In this document: positions 17,104-26,095 of the stretch, one piece after another | How the letters are laid out: every line of letters begins with the position of its first letter | Numbering within the stretch: the first letter of the stretch is position 1 | Source of the DNA: Streptomyces galbus | GTDB taxonomy: Bacteria > Actinomycetota > Actinomycetes > Streptomycetales > Streptomycetaceae | DNA length: 64,000 nucleotides | Assembly (NCBI RefSeq): GCF_005280195.1 | Contig: NZ_SZPR01000007.1 | Coordinates: 148,028-212,027 of the forward strand | Direction: 5' to 3' | Position numbers and translations under genes: made by a program | The notes under the pieces: model-generated | Databases searched by the model: none | What the model was told of the DNA's origin: nothing | What the model saw: only the letters and a program-made list of their open reading frames with translations

Positions 17104-18804
17104 TTACGGCAGTGCGTGCACGTGCGGGCCCACCGCGTTGGACCAGGCGTTGCCCGCCGCCGCGTCCCAGTTGGTCGACCAGGTCATCGCGCCGCGCAGG
17201 TCGGGGTACGTCCGGGACGGCTTGAAGGAGCCGCAGTTGGTGAGCTTGGTCAGGCAGTCCAGGGCGTTGTTGACGACCGTGGGGGAGACGTAGCCGCTGC
17301 CCGCGCCGCGGGTCGAGGCGGGCAGGCCGAGGCCGACCTGCGACGGGGCGAGGCCGCCCTCGAGCTGGATGCAGGCGAGCGCGGTGAGGAAGTCCACCGT
17401 GCCCTGGCTGTAGACCTTCCCGTCACAGCCGAGCATCGAACCGCTGTTGTAGTACTGCATGTTGACGACCGTGAGGATGTCCTTGATGTTCAGGGCCGTC
17501 TGGAAGTAGCCGGCCGACGTCGACTGCATGTCGATCGTCTGCGGCGCCATGGTGATGATCAGCGAGGGGCCCGCCTTCGCCGCCAGGGAGCGCAGCGCCT
17601 GCGTCATGTAGGTCGGGTTGATGCCGTTCTCCAGGTCGATGTCGACGCCGTCGAAGCCGTACGTCTGCATCACGGAGTAGACCGAGTTGGCGAAGTTCGC
17701 CGCGGACGTCGGGTCGCTGACGGACACCGTGCCGTTCTGCCCGCCGACCGAGACGATCACCTTCTTGCCGGCCGCCTGCTTGGCCTTGATGTCCGCCTTG
17801 AACTGGTCGGCGGTATAGCCGCCCAGCCCGGCCGAGTCGAGCGTGAAGCTCACCGCGCCCGGCGTGGTCGTCGCGTCGGCGAAGGCCACCGCGATGATGT
17901 CGTACTGGGCGGGCACGTCCGAGATCTTCTGGACCGTGGCCCCGTTGTTGAAGTTCTGCCAGTAGCCGGTCACCGCGTGCTTGGGGAGCGTGCCGCCGCC
18001 CCCGGGGTTCCCGGACGACGTCGTCGTGCCGGTGACGGCCGCCGACTTGGCCGACTCACCGGCCGCGTTGGTCGCCGTGACCTGGAAGGAGTAGGCCGTG
18101 GACGCGGCGAGCCCGGTCACCGTGGCCGACGTGCCGCTCACCGCGGTCACCTTGGTGCCGTTGCGGTACACGTTGTAGCCGGTCGCGCCCGACACCGCGT
18201 TCCACGCCAGCGACACCGACGAGGACGTCGTCCCCGAGACCGCCAGCCCGCCCGGCGCGGCCGGCACCGTCGGGGCCGGGTCGCCGCCCCCGCCGCCGTC
18301 GGGGCCGTAGACCGAGACGTCGTCGGCCAGGTAGGCGGCCTGCCCGTACCAGCCGTGCAGGTAGACGCTGACCGAGCTGGTGCTCGCGCCCGTGGTGAAG
18401 GTGGTCGTGAGCTGCTTCCAGGACGAGGAGTCGGGGGTCCAGGTCGACACGTCCGTGGTGCCGGTGCCGGTCGCGCCCAGGTAGGCGTAGCCGCCCTGGA
18501 CCCAGGCGCTCAGCGTGTACGTCGAGTTGGGCGTGACCGCGACCGTCTGGGAGCAGCGGGCGTTGTCCTGCCCGCCCGGGGTGGCCTTGAGCGCGGCGGT
18601 GCCGGCGTGCACCGGGGAGGAGACGGTCGTCCCGCTGTTCGCGGAACACGTCCAGCCGGACAGGCCGGACTCGAAGCCGGCGTTCTTGGCGTTGTTGACG
18701 TCGGCGGCGGAGGCCTGGCCGACGGCCGTGAGGGACAGGGCGAGCGCGGCCGTGACCGCTCCCGACCACAAGCGCGTGCGTCGGCGTCTGCGTACGGGGT
18801 CCAC
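17104..18804 (-). CDS. Secreted GH18 chitinase with N-terminal CBM and fibronectin type III domain
   Basis: A 566-residue exported chitinase cleaving beta-1,4-GlcNAc polymers. An Arg-rich signal peptide covers about 1-34 (cleavage after QASA-A). A carbohydrate-binding beta-sandwich spans roughly 36-167 (AGFESGLSGWTC onwards), a Gly linker about 169-178, FnIII about 180-262, then a second Gly linker. The GH18 catalytic domain is about 275-560. The active-site motif DGVDIDLE (Asp385, Asp388, Asp390, Glu392) is intact, as is the upstream SVGG strand. The DasR-like operator and a TTGACA box upstream indicate N-acetylglucosamine/chitin-responsive control. This is the standard Streptomyces chitin system, and the enzyme looks complete. 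Confidence 0.93.
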   Translation of the reverse strand: MDPVRRRRRTRLWSGAVTAALALSLTAVGQASAADVNNAKNAGFESGLSGWTCSANSGTTVSSPVHAGTAALKATPGGQDNARCSQTVAVTPNSTYTLSAWVQGGYAYLGATGTGTTDVSTWTPDSSSWKQLTTTFTTGASTSSVSVYLHGWYGQAAYLADDVSVYGPDGGGGGDPAPTVPAAPGGLAVSGTTSSSVSLAWNAVSGATGYNVYRNGTKVTAVSGTSATVTGLAASTAYSFQVTATNAAGESAKSAAVTGTTTSSGNPGGGGTLPKHAVTGYWQNFNNGATVQKISDVPAQYDIIAVAFADATTTPGAVSFTLDSAGLGGYTADQFKADIKAKQAAGKKVIVSVGGQNGTVSVSDPTSAANFANSVYSVMQTYGFDGVDIDLENGINPTYMTQALRSLAAKAGPSLIITMAPQTIDMQSTSAGYFQTALNIKDILTVVNMQYYNSGSMLGCDGKVYSQGTVDFLTALACIQLEGGLAPSQVGLGLPASTRGAGSGYVSPTVVNNALDCLTKLTNCGSFKPSRTYPDLRGAMTWSTNWDAAAGNAWSNAVGPHVHALP

Positions 18805-18866
18805 TGGGGCCTCCGGGAGGGGGAGTGGGGAGCGCGAGGGGCGGTGGCCACCGCTGGACGTACAAG

Positions 18867-18880
18867 TTGGTCCAGACCAA
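18867..18880. promoter_or_regulatory. DasR-responsive element (dre-like site) of the chitinase promoter
   Basis: TTGGTCCAGACCAA has 6-bp inverted arms around CA and matches the known DasR consensus core TGGTCTAGACCA with one change. On the gene's strand a TTGACA -35 box (complement of 18887-18892) lies just upstream, so a bound repressor would cover the promoter. The site is about 65 bp upstream of the start codon. Confidence 0.82.
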
Positions 18881-19093
18881 TTCCCTTGTCAAGGGGTCGC
18901 GTTGCGGAACGCCGGTGCGCACCTTGCGCTGTTTTGCAGCGAGTTGTGCGCGAAGAGATGCTGTTCAGTCACCGAAAGTTGTTCTCCGGCCACAGGGGCG
19001 TGGTTACAGTGCTGAGGTAGTCACGCAATGAAGTCACCCCGGTGCACCGGAGTCCCCCCGGTGGACCGGACCGCGGGAATCGGGGAGCTGCGC

Positions 19094-20005
19094 GTGCCAA
19101 CTGCCATTGCCGTGACCGGAGCCGACCTCGCGCTGCCGCCGCAGGACGAGCGCACCCTGCCCGCGACGGTCCTCGCCGACCTCGACCGCCGGCCGCTCGA
19201 GGAGTCCGTGGCCGCCTTCCAGGCCCTCCTCGACACCCACGGACACGTCGTCGTGGTCCACTCCTCCGCCGTGCCGCCCGCCGTCGAACAGCGCCTGCAC
19301 ACCGTGCGCTCCCTCCTGGAGAGCGACCGCATCGCCCTGTTCCGCCCCGACCTGCCGCCGCTCGCCGTGGCCGTCCTCGCCCGCCAGTTACGCCAGCTCG
19401 CCTCCTGCGACCTAGGCCCCGGCGTCCTCGCCTCCGCCGCCCGGCTGCTCACCCACTACCTGCACGCCGGCGCACTGCTCGGCTCCGTCGCCCGCCTCGA
19501 CCGGGTCCCGGTCACCCTCACCTCGCACGCCCGCTCCTGGGTCCCCGGCAGCCAGTTCGCCGTCCTCGCCCACCCGCAGCCCCAGCTCGTCCGGGCCGCC
19601 CCCGGAGTCACCCTGCCCGGCCCGGAGTTCGGCACCTGGATGCTCGTCGGCCGCGGCCAGCTGCCCGCCGACTGGGTCACCGGCACCCTCGTCCCCTCTT
19701 GGCGCGCCCAGGGTCTGCGCGAGACCGAGGCGCCCGCCGAGTCCGCCCGCTGGTGGGGCACGCCCCGGCTCGTCGAGTTCTGCGCCTACCTGGCCGACCT
19801 GTCCGTGCTGTACCAACTGGTCACCTCGGTGCGGCAGATCACCTGCCACTGGTGCGGGATGGACGTCATCGGCGACCGCTGCGTCTTCTGCTCCGCCACC
19901 CCGCCGCCCCCCGACGGGACCGCCCCGCCCGCACACCCCGCGGGCCCCGCCCGAGCCGTCCCACCCGCACGACCCGTCCGCGAACTGACCGCGGGCGGCG
20001 GCTGA
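19094..20005 (+). CDS. Conserved hypothetical leading gene of the Tad cluster, C-terminal zinc ribbon, TTA codon
   Basis: A 303-residue protein, first in the pilus operon, 56 bp ahead of cpaB. The body is Leu/Arg/Ala-rich without membrane helices. Near the C-terminus CHWCGMDVIGDRCVFC gives a four-Cys zinc ribbon, followed by a Pro/Ala-rich tail. I do not recognise a named family; by position it may be a cytoplasmic regulator or assembly factor. GTG 19094 is chosen because GGGGAG (19082-19087) lies 6 bp before it; an ATG at 19028 in the same frame is the alternative. Codon 99 (19388-19390) is TTA, the rare leucine codon read by the bldA tRNA, in otherwise high-GC sequence. Translation is therefore expected to depend on bldA. 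Confidence 0.75.
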   Translation: MPTAIAVTGADLALPPQDERTLPATVLADLDRRPLEESVAAFQALLDTHGHVVVVHSSAVPPAVEQRLHTVRSLLESDRIALFRPDLPPLAVAVLARQLRQLASCDLGPGVLASAARLLTHYLHAGALLGSVARLDRVPVTLTSHARSWVPGSQFAVLAHPQPQLVRAAPGVTLPGPEFGTWMLVGRGQLPADWVTGTLVPSWRAQGLRETEAPAESARWWGTPRLVEFCAYLADLSVLYQLVTSVRQITCHWCGMDVIGDRCVFCSATPPPPDGTAPPAHPAGPARAVPPARPVRELTAGGG

Positions 20006-20061
20006 ACCCCGCGAGACGTCCCCCGGCCACGCTCCCACCCCCCAACGAGGTTGCACGGTCC

Positions 20062-20769
20062 ATGAACTCCCGTCAGCGCCGCGGCGTGATCCTCCTGCTC
20101 CTGTCGGTGTTGTGCGCCCTGGGCGCGTTCGCCGGCGTCCTGTCCGTCGTGGACGACGCGCAGTCCAAGGTCGGACCCGAGGTCACGGCGTACCGGGTCA
20201 AGTCCGACGTGGCGCCCTACACCGCGCTGCGCGCGGGCCAGTTCGAGAAGATAGCGATGCCCGAGCGCTGGCTCTCGCGCAACGCCGTCACCGACCTCGA
20301 CCGCATCCGCGGCAAGATCGCCGTGACCACCCTGCGCAGGGGCTCCCTGCTGCAGAGCGACATGATCGTGGACCAGCCGGCCCTGCGGCCCGGGCAGCAG
20401 GAGGTCGCCATCATGATCGACGCCGCGACCGGGGTGGCCGGCAAGATCACCCCCGGCTCGACCGTCAACGTCTACGCCACCTTCGAGGGCGCCAAGGACA
20501 CCGACCCCGACGTCTCCAAGATCATCGTCACCGGCGCCCGGGTCCTGGACGTCGGCGAGATCAAGGCGCTCGAACCCGACGCGGGCGACCGCGACCGCGA
20601 GCCCACCGACGCCGTGCCCATCACCTTCGCGCTGTCCACCCTCGACGCCCAGCGCATCACGTACGCCGAGTCCTTCGCCAAGCGGGTGCGCCTCGCGCTG
20701 GTCGCCCCGGGCACCGGCACCACGGTCCCCGAGCAGGACCGCACGTACCAGCTCGCCAAGGACAAGTGA
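20062..20769 (+). CDS. cpaB: Flp pilus assembly protein CpaB/RcpC, SAF domain
   Basis: A 235-residue membrane-anchored protein. One N-terminal transmembrane helix (about 8-29, GVILLLLSVLCALGAFAGVL) is followed by an SAF/CpaB domain outside the membrane (VKSDVAPYTALRAGQF through GKIAVTTLRRGSLLQSDMI). A C-terminal RcpC/CpaB-type beta region then follows (TPGSTVNVYATF). In diderm Tad systems this protein contacts the secretin. This monoderm cluster has no secretin, so the protein probably works at the membrane-cell wall interface. The next gene starts 9 bp after its stop. Confidence 0.87.
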   Translation: MNSRQRRGVILLLLSVLCALGAFAGVLSVVDDAQSKVGPEVTAYRVKSDVAPYTALRAGQFEKIAMPERWLSRNAVTDLDRIRGKIAVTTLRRGSLLQSDMIVDQPALRPGQQEVAIMIDAATGVAGKITPGSTVNVYATFEGAKDTDPDVSKIIVTGARVLDVGEIKALEPDAGDRDREPTDAVPITFALSTLDAQRITYAESFAKRVRLALVAPGTGTTVPEQDRTYQLAKDK

Positions 20770-20778
20770 GAGGCCGCC

Positions 20779-22032
20779 ATGCCCACGAGGATCCTCCCGG
20801 CCGTCGGCGACGCGGACGCGGTCCGTTCCCTCATCACCCTGCTCAGCCAGCTCCCCGACGCCGAACCGCTGCCCCCGGTCGGCGACTCCACCCAGCTCGT
20901 CGACACCCTCGCCCGGCTGGCCGCCGAGTCCGTCGACGAACTCCCCGAGGTCGTGATCGTCCACGAGCGCATCGGCCCGGTCCCCGCCCTGGAGCTGGTC
21001 CGCGAGGTCGCCCTGCGCTTCCCGGCCGTCGGCGTCATCCTCGTCACCACCGACGCGAGCCCCGGCCTGTTCTCCGCCGCCATGGACTCCGGCGCCCGCG
21101 GCCTGGTCACCCTCCCCCTCGGCTACGAGGAACTCGCCCACCGGGTCCAGGCGGTGGCGCAGTGGTCGGTCGGCGTACGGCGCCACCTGGGCCACGGGGG
21201 CGACGTGTTCACCGGCGCGGGCGGCACGGTGGTCACCGTGTGCGGCGCCAAGGGGGGCGTCGGCACCACCCTGACCGCCGTCCAGCTCGCCCTGGCCGCC
21301 CAGGCGTCGGGCCGGCCCACCGCGCTCGTCGACATGGACCTGCAGACCGGCGACGTCGCCTCCTACCTCGACGTCCAGTTCCGCCGCTCGGTCGTCGACC
21401 TCGCCGCCATCAGCGACATCTCCCCGCGCGTCCTCGCCGACGCCGTCTTCCGCCACGACACCGGCGTCGCCCTGCTCCTCGCCCCCGGTGAGGGCGAGCG
21501 CGGCGAGGAGGTCACCGACCGCGCCGCCCGCCACATCATCGGCGCCCTGCGCTCCCGATACGAGGTCGTCGTCGTCGACTGCGGCGCCCAGCTCGGCGGG
21601 GCCGGCGCCGCCGCCGTCGAGATGGCCGACACCGCGCTGCTGGTCACCACCCCCGACGTGGTCGCCGTGCGCGGCGCCAAGCGCGCCGTCCGCATGTGGG
21701 ACCGCCTGCAGATCCGCAAGGCCGAGGAGACGACCCTCGTCGTCAACCGGCACAGCCGCGGCACCGAGATCCAGCCCGCGCTCATCCAGAAGATCACCGG
21801 CACCGCGCTCGCCGCGACCACGGTCCCCGCCCACTTCAAGGAACTCCAGGCCGCCGTCGACGCCGGCCGGGTCCACGCCCTCGACCCCAAGGGCACCGTA
21901 CGGCAGGCCCTGTGGGCCCTCGCCGGCGAACTGGGCCTGGTCAAGGCGCCGGAGACGGCCGTGGTGCGCCGGGGGACGCGGGCCCGGGGCGGCGACCGGG
22001 GCGCGGTGGGCTTCCGACGGCGGAGGGAGTGA
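20779..22032 (+). CDS. cpaE: CpaE/TadZ-like MinD-family ATPase
   Basis: A 417-residue pilus localisation ATPase. The first ~130 residues form a receiver-like domain lacking a clear phosphoacceptor set. The MinD/ParA domain begins near 150 with the deviant Walker A GAKGGVGTT (156-164), followed by TALVDMDLQTGDVASYL and VVVDCGAQL. TadZ proteins place the Tad machine at a cell site and recruit other components. The Arg-rich C-terminus (RRGTRARGGDRG) could touch nucleic acid or acidic lipid. It is tightly packed between cpaB (9 bp) and the first TadE gene (3 bp). Confidence 0.88.
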   Translation: MPTRILPAVGDADAVRSLITLLSQLPDAEPLPPVGDSTQLVDTLARLAAESVDELPEVVIVHERIGPVPALELVREVALRFPAVGVILVTTDASPGLFSAAMDSGARGLVTLPLGYEELAHRVQAVAQWSVGVRRHLGHGGDVFTGAGGTVVTVCGAKGGVGTTLTAVQLALAAQASGRPTALVDMDLQTGDVASYLDVQFRRSVVDLAAISDISPRVLADAVFRHDTGVALLLAPGEGERGEEVTDRAARHIIGALRSRYEVVVVDCGAQLGGAGAAAVEMADTALLVTTPDVVAVRGAKRAVRMWDRLQIRKAEETTLVVNRHSRGTEIQPALIQKITGTALAATTVPAHFKELQAAVDAGRVHALDPKGTVRQALWALAGELGLVKAPETAVVRRGTRARGGDRGAVGFRRRRE

Positions 22033-22035
22033 GCC

Positions 22036-22428
22036 ATGCGACCCGACCGCGCCCGTGGGCGCACCGACCGGGGCCAGGTCACCGTCGAGTTCCTCGGCAT
22101 GACCCCGCTGATCATCGTCACGCTGGTGGTGCTGTGGCAGTGCGTGCTCGTGGGGTACACCTTCACCCTCGCGGGGAATGCTGCCGACGAGGCCGTACGG
22201 CACGGGACGGCCGCGCACCGGGGGGAGCGGCAGGCCGTGTGCGAACGGTTCGGCAAGGACAAGCTCTCCGGGGCGTGGGCGTCCGGCGCGGAGGTCTCCT
22301 GCGCGACGTCCGCGGACTACGTCACGGCGGACGTCTCCCTGAAGGTCCCCGTCCTCTTCCCCGGCGCGGTGGACTTCCCCTTCACGGTGCACGGCCACGC
22401 GGGGGCCGTGGAGGAGGAGGACCACTGA
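22036..22428 (+). CDS. tadE: TadE-family minor pseudopilin (first copy)
   Basis: A 130-residue prepilin-like protein. After a short basic leader comes GQVTVEFLG, with Gly13 before the putative cleavage site and Glu18 at the +5 position that class IV prepilin peptidases and pilin assembly prefer. A hydrophobic helix follows (about 19-45). The rest is an external domain with two Cys (in AVCERF and VSCATS) that could form a disulfide. TadE proteins are minor pilins that prime or regulate Flp assembly. The stop is followed by the next ATG after one base. Confidence 0.85.
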   Translation: MRPDRARGRTDRGQVTVEFLGMTPLIIVTLVVLWQCVLVGYTFTLAGNAADEAVRHGTAAHRGERQAVCERFGKDKLSGAWASGAEVSCATSADYVTADVSLKVPVLFPGAVDFPFTVHGHAGAVEEEDH

Positions 22429-22429
22429 C

Positions 22430-22783
22430 ATGCCGTACCGCCGCCGACGCGACGACCGTGGCCAGGTGGCCCTGGAGTACCTCGGGTTCCTGCCGATCCT
22501 GCTCCTGGTGGCCCTGGCCGCCGTCCAGCTCGGCCTCATCGCCTACGCCGCCCAGCAGGCCGGCACCGCGGCGCGGGCCGGCGCGCGCGGGGCGGCCCTG
22601 GACCGGGACGCGGGCGCGGCCTGCCGGGGCGCGGTGAGCAGCCGGTGGACGGTCGGCTGCAGCACCGCCGACCTGGGCGACGAGGTGCGCGTGACCTCGT
22701 CCGTGACCATCCCGTCCGTGATCCCCGGCATCGGGGACTTCGGACAGGCCCACAAGACGGCGACCATGCCGGTCGACCACTGA
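22430..22783 (+). CDS. TadE-like minor pseudopilin (second copy)
   Basis: A 117-residue paralogue of the gene just upstream. The leader DDRGQVALEYLG contains Gly11 and Glu16 at +5, followed by a hydrophobic helix (about 17-43) and an Ala/Gly-rich external part with two Cys (ACRGAV and VGCSTA). The doubled TadE arrangement is usual for actinobacterial Tad clusters. The protein probably forms a heteromeric minor pilin pair with the preceding product. It begins one base after the preceding stop. Confidence 0.83.
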   Translation: MPYRRRRDDRGQVALEYLGFLPILLLVALAAVQLGLIAYAAQQAGTAARAGARGAALDRDAGAACRGAVSSRWTVGCSTADLGDEVRVTSSVTIPSVIPGIGDFGQAHKTATMPVDH

Positions 22784-22825
22784 GGCGGGACGTGCCCCTG
22801 TGACGGTGACCCCGACGGTGACAGA

Positions 22826-22857
<32 letters not shown>

Positions 22858-22873
22858 GGAAGGCGGTGAACCG

Positions 22874-24211
22874 ATGAGCCTGCGGGCACGCATCACCTCC
22901 CCGGAGGAGAACACCGGCCGGAGGGAGGACGGCCACCTGGTCGCCACGTACCGGGCCAAGCTGCTGGAGGAGATCGACCTCGCCGAGATGAGCGCGCTGA
23001 CCGCGGCCGACCGCCGGGCCCGCCTCGAACGCGTCCTCGGCCACATCATCAGCCGCGAGGGCCCGGTCCTGTCGACGGTGGAGCGCTCCCAGCTCATCCG
23101 CCGGGTCGTCGACGAGGCCCTCGGCCTCGGCATCCTCGAACCGCTCCTGGAGGACGCGTCGATCACCGAGATCATGGTGAACGGACCCGACGCGATCTTC
23201 GTCGAACGCGCGGGCCGCGTCGAGCAGTTGCCGCTGCGGTTCGCCTCCGTGGACCAGCTCATGCAGACCATCGAGCGGATCGTCTCCACGGTCAACCGCC
23301 GCGTCGACGAGTCCAACCCGATGGTGGACGCCCGCCTCCCCTCCGGCGAGCGCGTCAACGTCATCATCCCGCCGCTGTCCCTGACCGGCCCCACCCTCAC
23401 CATCCGCCGCTTCCCGCGCTCCTACACCCTCAACGAACTCATCGGCTTCGGCTCCCTCGACGAACACATGCTGTTCCTGCTGGCCGGCCTGGTGCAGGCG
23501 AAGTTCAACGTGATCGTCTCGGGTGCCACCGGCACCGGCAAGACCACCCTGCTCAACGCCCTGTCCGGGCTGATCCCCGAGGGCGAGCGCATCATCACCA
23601 TCGAGGACTCCGCCGAACTCCAGCTCCAGCAGCCGCACGTCATCCGCCTGGAGTCCCGCCCCCCGAACGTGGAGGGCAAGGGCCGCATCACCATCCGCGA
23701 CCTGGTCCGCAACTCGCTGCGGATGCGCCCCGACCGCATCGTCGTCGGCGAGGTCCGCGGCGGCGAGTCCCTCGACATGCTCCAGGCGATGTCGACCGGC
23801 CACGACGGCTCGCTGGCCACCGTCCACGCCAACAGCGCGGAGGACGCCCTGACCCGGCTGCAGACCCTCGCCTCGATGTCCGACGTGGAGATCCCGTTCG
23901 TCGCGCTGCACGACCAGATCAACAGCGCGGTCGACGTCATCATCCAGCTCACCCGCTTCGCGGACGGCGCCCGCCGGGTCACCGAGATCGCCCTCCTCGA
24001 CAGCCACGGCGGCGAGCCGTACCGGCTGGCCACCATCGCCCGCTTCGAGGCCCGGCCCATGACCCCGGACGGCCGCGTCCACGGCGCCTTCCGCCACTTC
24101 CCCCTCCCGCGCCGCACGGCCGACCGCCTCTACATGGCGAGCCAGCCGATCCCGCAGGCGTTCGGGGTGGCGCCGACGGAGAACGCCCTCGCCACCCGAG
24201 TGGCCCGGTAG
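22874..24211 (+). CDS. tadA: TadA/CpaF secretion ATPase
   Basis: A 445-residue hexameric ATPase of the type II/IV secretion superfamily that powers Flp pilus assembly at the cytoplasmic face of the membrane. An N-terminal all-helical domain (to about 120) precedes the CpaF core. Walker A is GATGTGKTT, the Asp box is IITIEDSAELQL, Walker B is RMRPDRIVVGEVRGGE, and the His box is STGHDGSLATVHANS. All catalytic motifs are intact and length is normal. Start ATG 22874 is preceded by a GAAGG-type RBS and the hexanucleotide repeat. tadB follows after 27 bp. Confidence 0.93.
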   Translation: MSLRARITSPEENTGRREDGHLVATYRAKLLEEIDLAEMSALTAADRRARLERVLGHIISREGPVLSTVERSQLIRRVVDEALGLGILEPLLEDASITEIMVNGPDAIFVERAGRVEQLPLRFASVDQLMQTIERIVSTVNRRVDESNPMVDARLPSGERVNVIIPPLSLTGPTLTIRRFPRSYTLNELIGFGSLDEHMLFLLAGLVQAKFNVIVSGATGTGKTTLLNALSGLIPEGERIITIEDSAELQLQQPHVIRLESRPPNVEGKGRITIRDLVRNSLRMRPDRIVVGEVRGGESLDMLQAMSTGHDGSLATVHANSAEDALTRLQTLASMSDVEIPFVALHDQINSAVDVIIQLTRFADGARRVTEIALLDSHGGEPYRLATIARFEARPMTPDGRVHGAFRHFPLPRRTADRLYMASQPIPQAFGVAPTENALATRVAR

Positions 24212-24238
24212 CACGGAGACAGGACGGACACACCACCC

Positions 24239-25183
24239 ATGGACCTCCAGACCCGGATCACCCTCACCATCGGAGTGACCCTCCTGGCCTGCACCCTGGC
24301 CGTCGTCGGCGTCCACTCCTACGCCGCCGGCCGGGCCCGGCGCGCCGCCCTGGTGGAGCGCCTGTCGTACACCGGCAGCCTCCCCGACGCGGGCCGCGGG
24401 CGCCGCTTCCGCTCCCTCGACCGACGGCTGCGCCCCACGCGCCTGGGCCGCACCCTGGAACGCAGGCTGGCGGCGACCGGCCTGGACGTGACGCCGGGCG
24501 AGTTCTTCGCCTACGTGCTGGCCGCGGTGGTGGGCCTGTGGCTGGTGGGCCAGGCCACGCTGGCCCCCTTCTTCGGCCCCATCGCCGGGCTGCTCGGCAT
24601 CTGGGCGGCCTGGCAGTTCCTCGGCTGGCAGCGCCAGAAGCGCATCGAACGCTTCATCAACCAGCTCCCCGAACTCGCCCGCATCCTGGCCAACGCCACC
24701 AGCGCCGGCCTCGCGCTGCGCACCGCGATCGGCATGGCGGCGGAGGAGCTGGAAGCCCCCGCGGGCGAGGAACTGGGCAAGGTGGCGGACCAGTTGTCCG
24801 TCGGCCACTCCATGGACGACGCCCTCGGCGAACTGGCCGACCGGCTCCCCTCACGCGAACTCGTCGTCCTCGTCACCACGTTGGTCCTGTCCAACCGGGC
24901 GGGCGGCCAGGTCGTCGGGGCGCTGCGCAACCTCACCGAGACCCTGGAGGAGCGCAAGGAGACCCGCCGCGAGGTCCGCACCCAGCTCTCCCAGGTCAAC
25001 ATGACGTCGTACGCCGTGCCCGTCCTCGGCGTCGGCTCGTTGTTCCTGATCAACAGCGTCAACGACGGCGCCCTGGACCGCATGACCGGCTCCCCCCTCG
25101 GCCAGGCGGCCGTGATCGTCGCCTTCGGCCTGTACGCGGTGGGCTTCCTGCTCATCCGCCGTCTGTCCCGCATCGACGTCTGA
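24239..25183 (+). CDS. tadB: Flp pilus assembly membrane protein TadB
   Basis: A 314-residue inner-membrane platform protein of the GspF type. There is one N-terminal helix (about 6-25), a central pair near 80-120 (EFFAYVLAAVVGLWLVGQ), and two C-terminal helices (AVPVLGVGSLFLINSV and AAVIVAFGLYAVGFLLI). The soluble T2SSF core contains RFINQLPELARILANATSAG and the AGGQVVGALRNLTETLEERK signature. TadB and TadC together couple the ATPase to the pilus. The stop lies 13 bp before the tadC start. Confidence 0.9.
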   Translation: MDLQTRITLTIGVTLLACTLAVVGVHSYAAGRARRAALVERLSYTGSLPDAGRGRRFRSLDRRLRPTRLGRTLERRLAATGLDVTPGEFFAYVLAAVVGLWLVGQATLAPFFGPIAGLLGIWAAWQFLGWQRQKRIERFINQLPELARILANATSAGLALRTAIGMAAEELEAPAGEELGKVADQLSVGHSMDDALGELADRLPSRELVVLVTTLVLSNRAGGQVVGALRNLTETLEERKETRREVRTQLSQVNMTSYAVPVLGVGSLFLINSVNDGALDRMTGSPLGQAAVIVAFGLYAVGFLLIRRLSRIDV

Positions 25184-25196
25184 GCAGGAGGTGACC

Positions 25197-26084
25197 GTGG
25201 GACTGCTGCTCGCCCTCGTGGCGGCCCTCAGCGTGGGGGGCGTCTTCGCCGGCCTGCGCCTGTACCGGGCGGAGACCGTCCTGCCCCCCGACCTCGCCCT
25301 GGCCCTGGAGGTCGGCTCCACCCGCACGACCGCGGTGGGCTCCCTCGTCGACCGCCTCGGCATGCGCTACGCGCCCACGGTGCTGCGCCTGATGGGCCCC
25401 AAGCAGGTCGCCCGCTACCGCCGCCGCATCGACCTCGCCGGCAACCCCGGCGGCCTCACCCTCGACCGCTACGCGGCCCGCCGCGCGGTCTACGGCGCCG
25501 TGGGCGCCCTGGGCGGCCTGGTCGCCCTCCTGCAGGGCAGCTTCTTCCTCGCCCTGCTCCTGTTCGCCTTCGGCGTGTTCTGGTCCGAGGTCGGCATCTG
25601 GTCCGCGATCCGGGTCCGCAAGGACGCCATCGAACGCACCCTGCCCGACTTCCTGGACGTCCTCGCGGTCGTAGTGAGCGCGGGCCTCGGCTTCCGCCAG
25701 GCCCTGGACCGGGTCTCCACGCGCTACCAGGGCCCCTGGGCGGACGAGATCCGCATCACCCTGCGCCAGATGGACCTCGGGGTCAGCCGCCGCGAGGCGT
25801 TCGAGGAACTGCGCCGCCGCAACGACTCCGAGCAGGTCGCCATGTTCGTCACCGCCCTCCAGCAGGGCGAGGAACTCGGCGCGCCGATCGTCGACACGCT
25901 GGTGGCGATCGCCAAGGACATGCGCCGCACGGACGCGCAGAACGCCCGTCGCAAGGCGGCCCGCGCGGTCCCCAAGGCCACGCTGATGATCACCACGTTC
26001 ATGGTCCCGGCCACCATGCTGCTGCTCGGCGCGGGAATGCTGCTCGGCTCCGGCACCGACTTCAGCACGATCACGGGGAAGTAG
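25197..26084 (+). CDS. tadC: Flp pilus assembly membrane protein TadC
   Basis: A 295-residue partner of TadB with the same GspF fold: an N-terminal helix (about 2-18), a central pair near 95-140, and C-terminal helices around TLMITTFMVPATMLLLGAGM. The core LPDFLDVLAVVVSAGLGFRQ and QQGEELGAPIVDTL are typical. The GTG at 25197 is preferred to the GTG at 25191 because AGGAGG (25186-25191) then sits 5 bp upstream; with the earlier GTG the RBS would overlap the start. It closes the export-platform block; the sensor kinase gene begins 11 bp later. Confidence 0.9.
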   Translation: MGLLLALVAALSVGGVFAGLRLYRAETVLPPDLALALEVGSTRTTAVGSLVDRLGMRYAPTVLRLMGPKQVARYRRRIDLAGNPGGLTLDRYAARRAVYGAVGALGGLVALLQGSFFLALLLFAFGVFWSEVGIWSAIRVRKDAIERTLPDFLDVLAVVVSAGLGFRQALDRVSTRYQGPWADEIRITLRQMDLGVSRREAFEELRRRNDSEQVAMFVTALQQGEELGAPIVDTLVAIAKDMRRTDAQNARRKAARAVPKATLMITTFMVPATMLLLGAGMLLGSGTDFSTITGK

Positions 26085-26095
26085 GGGGCGGGGAG

